Below are positions 55,191 through 64,000 of a stretch of 64,000 nucleotides of DNA, in pieces (position 1 is the stretch's first letter; each line of letters starts with the position of its first letter). The notes beneath the pieces are model-generated. The model saw only the letters and a list, made by a program, of their open reading frames with translations, ran no database searches and was not told where the DNA came from. Source of the DNA: Hormiphora californensis (Eukaryota; Ctenophora; Tentaculata; Cydippida; Pleurobrachiidae); NCBI GenBank assembly GCA_020137815.1, contig CM035352.1, positions 4,028,885-4,092,884 of the forward strand, read 5' to 3'. Both the position numbers and the translations under genes were made by a program.

Positions 55191-55860
55191 CTAAAAAAGA
55201 AATTATGGGGATTTAGTATATTCCATTGGATTGGTTTGCGAAATAGTAAATTTCTCTGTATTGACCACTCCGTACAATAGGTAAGGGACAAGATACGGGA
55301 TAGGGCAAAAAAGGGGAATTTTGGGATAGACATAAACCAAGAAAAATATTCAAAGTATAAATTTGTATAGCAATAAATAATCATAAGTTAATATTAAAAA
55401 TCAAATCACACATCACAGGGGGAAGATAAATAATGGGTAGTTAATAGTTTTGCCACCCCTTGTTAGTTGTTGTAACCCTCCATTGCATTACCGGGGTGCA
55501 GTGAAACAAGACAAATTACCCCCAGAATCCCCTCAGATTTCCTGATGAGCTCTGCTGCCCTGTTATAGGAACTGTATACTGCACCATTGATAAACTCTTC
55601 CATAGAACCAGCGGATACCCCATAACGTCCGCCGCATACACCGCCTTATGGACCACATCCCCTAGACGCCAGATGTGAAAAAGTCATGAGCCTTCAACTC
55701 CAGAAAACTCCTTCCCTTGACAACCTCTTCCTACCGTAGATGCTTAAACCGTGCCCATGGCACCTGCCACGAGCGACTGTATCCGACATCACAATTGATT
55801 TATGTTTATACCCCCCTCAGTGGAAGGGATCTTCCCCCCTGACACCTTCGTAAATGTTAA
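55191..55860. other. Spacer upstream of RICTOR
   Basis: Would hold the RICTOR promoter. 55500-55850 has transposon-like texture but no frame or motif I recognise. Confidence 0.5.
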
Positions 55861-58627
55861 ACAGTTCCACTTTGTTGATGTTGATGTTGATGCGGATTGG
55901 TGACTCCTTGCAGAGGAACAGAAAGCTGTTTCCCCCCAGTAGTTGTCTACCCAATATATTTCCCATGGGTAGGATTGGTGGCATCCTGCAGAGCGTGGAT
56001 TGCTATCCAGTAAACTGGAAGCAGAATTGGTCGTATTTCTTTCCCAAGTGGTGACGGAACCTACTAGAGGCCGAAATCTGCTGGACATCGTTCTCACTAA
56101 TAGGATCGATTATGTGCTTGACACGGATGTCTCAGCAACTCAGATGTCTGATCATGCGTTGGTGTCGTGTATTCTCGGAATAGGACTCAATCGGTCTAAT
56201 GCTTACGACCGGGTACGGCCTGGAAGGAGTTTCAAGGCCTTGGACTATCACAATGCGGACTTTGATGCTGCCAATGAGGAGCTAAGCCACATTGACTGGG
56301 ATAATCTTCTCTCAACCTGCGATCCAGATGACGACGGGTATGCCTACGTAAATTGTCTCATAGAAACTGTCTTGAAGGTTTTCGAAAAACATAGCAAACG
56401 GAAGGTTTTCGGTAGCTCTAAAAAGAAAGATCCTTACTTACGAAGGCTGAAAAGGAGACAGAAAAAGCTTAACCAGAGGATAAAACTAGCAAAGCAAAAT
56501 CTCTCACGCCAATCCTACATTGAGAAACTCGAGCGGAAGGTGGAAAACACAGCTGCTAAGATCAAATCACATCTTACTGGACTCCTGGAAGGCAAGGAGA
56601 GGAAAGCAATCAGAACTATCAAGTCTAATCCCCGGTTCTTCTGGTCCTTTGTAAACAAGCACCGGAAAACTAAGTCCAATGTGGCACCTCTCTTGAGAGC
56701 GGATGGTACTGTAACTGATGACCCCCTTGAGAAATCCAACATTCTTCAGTCCCAATATGTGGGAGTCTTCAGTGACCCAACCAGGTGTATAGCTGAGGAG
56801 GCTACCAAGGATATTCCTTCTACGACCTTCACCTTGGACAATCTTGAATTCACTCCTAAATGCATTGAAGGAGCTCTGACTGAGTTGGACCCCTACGCTG
56901 GTGCACCCCCTGGTGATATACCTGCGGCGATCCTATCAAAGTGCCGGAAACAGTTGGCATATCCGATATGGTTACTTTGGAACCGCTCTTTTAATGAAGG
57001 AGTTGTCCCGGCTATTCTAAAGAGTCAGCAAATAACACCGGTATTCAAAAAGGGCTCTAAAATGGAAGCTAAAAACTATCGACCGGTTGCTCTCACATCT
57101 CATTTGATTAAAACATTCGAACGGGTTGTAAGAAATAAAGTTGTTGACCACCTCGAGAGAAACGAGATTTTCAACGATGGCCAACACGGTTTTCGAAGAA
57201 ATCGAAGTTGTCTCACCCAGTTACTTAACCATTATGACAACATACTACGTGAACTAAACAACGGCTCAGAGGTAGATGTTGTGTATCTGGATATGGAAAA
57301 GGCCTTTGACAAGGTTGATATCAAGGTGTTGATGACCAAGCTAGAAAAGTATGGCATCCGCGGACGGCTACACCGTTGGATAAGTGACTTCCTGACTAAC
57401 AGAGTTCAGACAGTTGTTGTAGACGGGATTCAGTCACGCCCAGAACCGGTTATCAGTGGAGTTCCTCAAGGAACCGTGATTGGGCCGCTGCTATTTTTGG
57501 TGTATATGATTGATATTGAATCACTCCTTAATGGCACCGCCTTAACCTTTGCGGATGACTCCAAGCTGTGGAAAGCTATTAAGACCCTCGCTGACAGGGA
57601 TAACCTACAGCAGAGTCTAGATAAATTTGCACACTGGGCTGCAGAAAATAATATGTCCCTTCACCAGGACAAGTTTGAGTTATTACATTACACTCTTCGT
57701 TCCACACTACTCCTAAGAGAACTTCCCTTTTCCTATGAGAACTACATCTACAATGGCCCCGGTGGTGAGTCAATATCACCTAGCAATACGGTCAGGGATT
57801 TAGGAGTCCTCCTTTCTTCAGACTGTACATGGACTGAACACATCGGTAATATCACTGCCAAGGCCCGTCGCATGAGTGGATGGGCGCTCAGTGTATTTAG
57901 AGATAGGTCAGACGAGACCATGCTAACGTTACTGAAATCAATCATTAGACCCCAGGTGGAGTACTGCTGTCCACTTTGGAGTCCTACTAAAAAGTCAGAC
58001 ATTGGATTAGTTGAGGAAACCCAGAGATACTTTACCCGTAGGATTAAAAGCTGTTCTGGTATGGGCTACTGGGACAGATTAAAGCATCTGAATTTGCTGT
58101 CTCTTCAACGAAGACGTGAGCGTTACATGATTATCCACGTCTGGAAGGTTCTCCATAAGGTTGCACCTAACAGTACTGGGCTATTGTTCAATGAGCACCC
58201 CCGTCTTGGTATTAGGGCAGCGATTCCCCGTTATAATTACCTCGCAGCCAAAACCATCTCTGGCCCATATGATGCATCTTTCGGTGTAAGAGGAGCCCAG
58301 ATTTGGAACTCCTTGCCCCGTGCAGTGAGAGGATCTATCTCACTTCTCGAGCTGAAGCAGTCCCTTGGATCCTACTTATCCACTATCCCTGATCAGCCAC
58401 CTGTTCGCGGTTATCGTGTGGAGCATAGTAACTCCCTTTTCGATTGGAGGAATGACCCAAGTGTTTTTAGAGAGATGAGCGATTCATGAAGTTATTTTGC
58501 TTTTAATCGTGACTTGACTGCACATATAAATCGCTGACGTATTGTCTTCTGAGTGTTAGCTTTTGCTGAGCTGAAACTTTGTGTACCTAACTTAATCTAT
58601 TTTATGAATGTTTATGAATGTTTATGA
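55861..58627 (+). mobile_element. 5'-truncated LINE retrotransposon
   Basis: The open frame 56000-58489 (829 codons; no convincing ATG at its start) begins within the C-terminal part of an apurinic-type endonuclease (..VTEPTRGRNLLDIVLTN.. and ..MSDHALVSC..). It continues through a non-LTR reverse transcriptase: NYRPVALTSHLIKTFERVV, GQHGFRRNRSCLTQLL, VVYLDMEKAFDKVD, SGVPQGTVIGPLLFLVYM, and the catalytic box FADDSK. A C-terminal tail typical of CR1/Jockey-like LINEs follows (..LKSIIRPQVEYCCPLWSP.., ..RYFTRRI..). The frame is intact, so insertion is probably recent. The 3' end is near a short TTTATGAATG repeat (58604-58627). First endonuclease half and ORF1 are missing. Confidence 0.9.
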
Positions 58628-58837
58628 ATTCCTCAACAAAACTTGATGGAGTCAGTGCCCCAAGTTTTGTTCTGCACAGAAATTGATTTAATATTTCCCC
58701 CTCCGGCCGAGGTAGTAAACTTCCCCCTTCGTAAATGTTTCGTTTCCCATCCACATTGATGATGATGAAGATGATGAACTCCATGTGGCGACCGCCGACC
58801 TCATGCCTTGAAACACCCCCCCCCCCCCCCCAGACGC

Positions 58838-59060
58838 CTGAAACAGTCCCATCTTGTTGTTGTTGATGTTGATGATGATTGGTGACTCCTTGCAGAGGAA
58901 CAGAAAGCTGTTTTCCCCCAGTAGTTGTCTACCCAATATATTTCCCATGGGTATGATTGGTGGCATCCTGCAGAGCGTGGGTTGCTATCCAGTAAACTGG
59001 AAGCAGAATTGGTCCTTTTTCAAGCATTCCTCAACAAAACTTGTTGGAGTCAGTGCCCCA
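58838..59060 (+). mobile_element. Rearranged LINE fragment
   Basis: 58860-59012 repeats 55870-56030 almost exactly (for example TGGTGACTCCTTGCAGAGGA and CTATCCAGTAAACTGGAAGC) and then diverges. A TTCCTCAACAAAACTTG..GTGCCCCAAGTTTTG segment after it also occurs at 58627-58675. Confidence 0.75.
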
Positions 59061-62000
59061 AGTTTTGCTCTGCACAGACACCTGAAATATTTAATGTTAC
59101 TTCGAGTTTCGACGATCTACATATAATTTGCATATAAATTCAGGGATTTTTGTAGGTTTAAGGCTAATACTCGCCTCTAGAGGGCTGCAAACGAATTATC
59201 AGTCATAGTTTAGCCCTCTTCTGTAGTCGAGAACCAGGAGATGTACATCTAAATCCACCAAAAAAAGGAGAAAGGTAGCAGAAACCCAAGACAGTGGCAA
59301 AAAACGACAAACGTGTTGAAAAATTCATCTTGGCGTGATCACGGTTAAAATATTAACTTTATTCGCGCGCGCGGCAAATCATATTTTATGCGCGGCTTCA
59401 ACATTGCGCGGTCGATTTTTGGACGATGAGAACAATTCCAACAGCCGGCCAGTTTATAAAGTTTGGTACACTTTTACCTAATTGAAGAAGTAAAACAATC
59501 ATTTCAAACATACTTAGAATTCGAATACGGTATTCATATACACTTTCAGTTCAGTTGTATCTCAAGTTGCACTTGGTAGATCATAATGGAGTTATTAATG
59601 GACAGCCACACAGACAATACAGTATCATCTCACATAATACATTATTATAGGGAGGGTTTTTATATATGTGTGTGTATATGTGTTAGGTCAAATAAGCGTC
59701 TGTGGAGCTACACTTTACGAGCGACATCCCTATTTTACCACTCAATAAAGTCTCTGCATTATCTAGGCCTGGTGTCCACCCGGGTGGTAGCCATGGTGAC
59801 GGACCTGATGCCATGCTGGGAACAGGGGGCACCGAGGACACCCAGGGTGGAATTATATAATACGTTAAACAGTGAACTATTCATACTTATATATATATAA
59901 ATATATCCGTATCAGCAGCCCGTGTTGTATATCATGATTCTCTCTCTTTTTCTCGCTATCACACACATAATGAATCTCTCGCACAAGTTCTCCCTCTCTC
60001 GCGTTAAGAATGGGTGTAGGTAAGTTAAAAAATGCAAAAATAGTAAACCTTGGGTAAAGATTAAACACTGTTTTAGGACCAGCCTATTATAGTAGACACT
60101 AAACATTCCCCTGGCCAAAATCCATGCCAAACCTGGCCCTCTCCCGCTCTCTCTCTTTCACACCATTCTATACCTACCACTACCGTTAAATGCCAATTAC
60201 ATTTCAGAGAAATGGGGGGTTCCTGGAAGACAAACTGCATTATAATATCATCACAATGTAAGATTGGATTGGATGGCTTGTATTTTAATGACTGAGAATG
60301 CTCAAACTGGCATAGCTTTAAAAGTTGTGCATATTTTGCCTTGAAATGTACGGAAAGGGTCTACCTGCCATAATTTTTCCTGGAATTTTAGCAAAATTAA
60401 ATGTTCCTGTTTGGATGAACCAGTAGCTTTTAAATCGCAGTGACCTTTTTCAGTCAACAGGTTCATTCAGGAACATCTAATTTTGCTGAAATTCTAGGAG
60501 AACAAGTGACAGATAACTCCTTATTACACAGAAAAATATCCACAACTTTTCTCGCCATTCTGACCACTCATTTAAACACACAGTTTGATGTACTGGGTAG
60601 TTTCAGTACAGACAAACCAACCATTTAAACAGCTGAAACCAAACATTATATAATGACCACTTCCAGGAACACTCGGATGCTTTGAAATGAACTTGAATAT
60701 ATAGGTTACACAGCCCCTAAAAAATGGGAGATATCTATAAAAACATATCATTAACTGAGAAAATTAATTGGTTATAATATTAGGCTCCCAAACTTCATCT
60801 AATTATTTCTCTCTCACGCACTCTCTCTCTCTCTCAGTCTCCCTACAGTTAGTATCTCCGGCCTCTCTCTATTTGGAGGGTGGAAGTTATATATAAGAAG
60901 AAGAAGTCTAATTAAAAAGCACATACTCTCTCTCTCACACACACACACACGCATTTCTCACACGCACACAACTCGTGCACGACACACACGCACGCACAAA
61001 CGGACACACGCACACAGTGACAGGGGGCACGCGACGACAAGATTCCGTCCTTTAAAAGATTCCTTTTATCACATTCAAACTGATACTTTCAGAAGAGGTT
61101 GCTCATCAACCTCTCTTTAGAGATACACTCCCTTCCTCCTTCCCGTTACATCCCCTAATACTGGTACAGTCCCTAGAGGATGGGGAGATGCAGTACCAGA
61201 TATTAGAGGTTTAGTTAGGGGGAATTTAGGTAGAAAAAAGGGAGGTTATCTACATACATCAAAAACCGCGTGTTCTGTCACCGTGAAACTATATGGGGGG
61301 AGAGAGAGCTGTGAGTACAACACACCACTCTCTCATAATAAAGGAAGATATATGTGCCAAACAGAGCAGAAAATAATATAATGGGTGTGTGTGAGTGAGT
61401 AATAAAATCAGTAAATGAACGTTGCACACACACTATCTCTTTTCAAGAAGATTGGAGAGCGTGGGGAAAACGATACAATTCTGCTATTTTTCATCTTCTC
61501 TCTCTCTCTCTTTCTCTCTCTTCGCTGTAAGACAAAAAACAAAACCGAAAAAAAAATCAAGAAAGGGAAATTTATCTTTGGTATAGTAGTTTTTTCATCG
61601 TACATATTCATTTGGTTATATATCACATTTGTATAAGGGGTTCATCAAAATTATTATATGGGAGCTTACAAAAACACTAATATAACTTGCAAAGTCTGAT
61701 ACAATAACGTTTTTTAAGTCGGAAAAACATGGTGATAATATCATGGAAGATTTAGATCAGACTCAGCAACACTTTTCTCTTTCTCTCTCTCACTACAACA
61801 TAAAATGCTCAATCCGCCTGGGTGACATATCTCGCACCAGGACTAGGATTCTCTATTTAGGTAACCGGCGCTACGAGGGTATACCATTCGTATCTGGGCC
61901 GGCAATGATGATCGGACACAATTCTCTATCTCATCCTTCCTCTCTCTCTTTCATCTTTATATATAGGAATTAGGGTTCTCCTCCATACCCATTGATCTTA

Positions 62001-62093
62001 ATATCATTCCTATCATTCCTTTCTCTCTCCAGCTCCCTCTCTTTCTCTCTCTCTCTCGTTCTCACTCTTTCTCTTTCTCTCTCTCTCTCTCTA

Positions 62094-62163
<70 letters not shown>

Positions 62164-62845
62164 GTTCTCACTCTTTCTCTCTCTCTATTTCTCGATTTTT
62201 TCTCAGTGGTCCAATGACAGACAGGGAGTTTATATGTGGTTTGGTAGTTTTGGGTCTCTCTCTCAGGTTGTCTGGCATTGGACCAATTATTATAATATGT
62301 CGCTTTCTCTTTCTCTATCTCTCCTTCTCTTTCTCTCTCTCTCTCTCTCAACGTGTACCCGCGTTCACAAGCTGGCGATTTGGCCGTGTGTGAAGCTCCC
62401 ACCATTTCAATCTTACAGGAACGATTCACACACGTGCCCTGATCGCCTGGAGACGGAATCACTATCTCGGGGTGGGTCATTGTCTTTTTCTTTGTAGGAC
62501 AGTCTTTTACTAGCAGCTCTCAGTGCTGGCACGTGTAGCTTGTGCTGCAGCACTGCACTCTGTCCTAGATGCGATATATATTTCTCTTGTTACACTTTTT
62601 CTCGTCTTATGGTGTACGGTTAAAGTTCGGTGATTGGCTCGACCTGCCTTCTTGATTCATTGTGGCCTGCTGAAAGGGGGGGCGAGGGTTAGAAATTGTG
62701 GCTTGCTGAAAGAGGGGGTGAGGGCTAATTGACAGAACCATCACAGAGCGAGCGCGCTCTGTGAGGCTTTGGCAGGGCAAGGTTAAATTACTAATATTTT
62801 ACTTACTAGTTACTAATTATTACTAACAACTAATATTTTACTTAC
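59061..62845. other. Gene-poor region downstream of the POU gene
   Basis: No recognised coding exon. It contains GCGCGCG-rich hairpin-like sequence near 59365-59400, TATA/AT stretches, (CA)/(CG)-type simple repeats at 60930-61020, CT-rich tracts at 60800-60840, 61497-61520, 62010-62200 and 62305-62350. Downstream exons of the POU gene could lie here but I could not identify one. Confidence 0.6.
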
Positions 62846-64000
62846 TCTATCCTTGTAGAGTTGGGCGAGATCGTTGTTTAACTTCTGTGTCGGGCTATCC
62901 TCGCTCGTAGAGTTAGTTCGGTTTTGGTATAACGAGCTCAACTCCTTTTGGAATAGGAATGGGTTTGCCGTGTTGGTTGACAGAGAGAAGGGAGGATTGG
63001 AATCACTGGTATTACCACCACCACCACCACCGGCAGTGGTAGCAGCAGTTTTCCCCTCTTTGTTTGGACTCTCCTTCTTCATGTTTGAGCACACAGCACT
63101 ACTCAGCCTGGCTGCCGTCTCAGCGTTATAGAGGGAGTTCAGTTCCTTGCTGTTGAAGACGAAGGGAGCCTGGGTGGCTGCCAAGGAGACATTCTCCAGA
63201 GAGAGGGTTGTGTTGGGTTGGAGGTTCTTTGCCAGGTTGTAATCCAACTTGAGGTTGTTTAGGGAGGCGGTAGTGACGATGGGAGACATGGCATTCTGCA
63301 TCAACCCAGACATGAGGAAGGATTGGTTGATGGCGGGCATTGAGGAGTAGGGGTTGGTGTAGGGGTTGAGGGATCCAACTGAGTTGATAGATCCAATAGA
63401 GGGGAGGGTGGTGACTCTTAGTTTATCAGCTTGTCTCTTATTGTTAAACCAGCACTTCACGCTGTTCCTATCCACATCAATCTTCCTAGCTATCTCATCA
63501 ATCTCTCCAGCAGAGGGCCTCGGCTGGTTCTCGAAATACTTTGTCAGCAGGATGGACTGCTCGGGGGAGAAGTTGGTCCTCTTCTTCCTCTTTCTGTCAT
63601 GGTGATACTCCTCTTCATCAAAATCTCCATTCCTCCGCAACCTATCTCTCTCGTCCTCCTTCTCCTTCAGTAGACCCAACAGAAGGGGTTTCATTCTCAG
63701 CACGATCGCCGTGCTCAGTTGCATACTTTCCATCCTGCTAATGTAACTCTGTCCGTATCGTGCCCCAGCCCTCATATTCAGCTCCTCACCAATATCTGAC
63801 TGGGTTAGTTTGAGGGATATTCTCCGGGCTTTGAACTCCTGGACGAACCGATGAGCCTCTTCGTCCTCTTCCGTTGTTGCCATCTTGACCCGGGGCGAGT
63901 AACCATGGTAACTGGTCTTGGTGGCGTTACTGGTCGTGTGGAAGGTCGGCAGGGTCTGGGTAGCTATCGAGTTTGTTATGGCCTTGCTAGGGGTATTTGT
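62846..64000 (-). CDS. POU class VI-like homeodomain transcription factor, partial
   Basis: The frame is open from the window edge (64000) to 62846, where AGA|GTAAGT forms a strong donor. If unspliced the protein would end at 62813. The POU-specific domain (..FKARRISLKLTQSDIGEELN.., ..YGQSYISRMESMQLST.., ..MKPLLLGLL) has the extra loop residues seen in class VI. A basic linker leads to the homeodomain (RKRKKRTNFSPEQSILLTKY.., ..PRPSAGEIDEIARKIDVDRN.., VKCWFNNKRQADK). Helix 3 has WFNNKR where POU proteins normally have WFCNRR, so homeodomain position 50 is Asn instead of Cys. The tail is Asn/Ser-rich with three related motifs (KELNSLY, KELSSLY, NDLAQLY). It is nuclear and DNA-binding. The N-terminal start lies outside the window, although an ATG at 63883 precedes the POU domain. 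Confidence 0.88.

Overview
The window reads as nuclear DNA of an animal, most likely an early-branching one such as a sponge. It carries a POU-homeobox gene (a metazoan-specific class) and conserved eukaryotic genes that are either intronless or split by many short introns. Intergenic and intronic DNA is packed with (CT)n/(GA)n microsatellites, minisatellites and small inverted-repeat elements. The organism is inferred; no rRNA or mitochondrial marker is present.

Layout. 1-25603 (+): the 3' part of an SH3-PH-RhoGAP gene whose 13 visible exons join into one open frame of 507 codons. Its 5' end lies outside the window. Its introns hold a small membrane-protein gene (3450-4435, -), a Mutator-like element (9484-10634), a compact three-gene inverted-repeat element (11596-15042), a palindromic composite element (15912-17105), a complete M16A (insulysin-like) protease gene with an N-terminal membrane anchor (17850-21271, -), and a 43-bp satellite interrupted by a 1.8-kb transposon (22779-24619). 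25741-28640: a TA-flanked Tigger-type element, an inverted second copy of the 1.8-kb transposon, and a hairpin. 29188-36134 (+): TMEM63/CSC1 channel in 19 exons. 37366-42677 (+): MSRA, HSPA14 and GMPPA, tightly spaced. 44251-55190 (-): RSBN1 (H4K20me2 demethylase family), VPS18 and RICTOR, tandem on the minus strand. 55861-59012: a 5'-truncated LINE and a related fragment. 59160-62800: no gene seen. 62846-64000 (-): the 5'-incomplete part of a POU class VI-like gene.

The genes do not form a pathway. They are housekeeping and signalling functions: Rho regulation, mechanosensitive channel, methionine-sulfoxide repair, ribosome-associated Hsp70, GDP-mannose regulation, chromatin, HOPS/CORVET trafficking, TORC2.

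Most interesting signals. (1) A 110-bp hAT-type MITE occurs five times, each time within about 30 nt downstream of a 5' splice site; in one case its 8-bp target duplication is the splice donor itself. (2) Minisatellites repeatedly embrace splice sites: an acceptor plus exon start duplicated four times in frame, a donor duplicated about 14 times, and a TACTAAC branch-point repeated six times. (3) A 3.4-kb element with about 0.5-kb inverted repeats carries three small TATA-box genes, has no recognisable transposase or polymerase, and looks virus-like. (4) The RhoGAP domain appears to lack its arginine finger. (5) RICTOR carries four frame breaks while its neighbours are intact.
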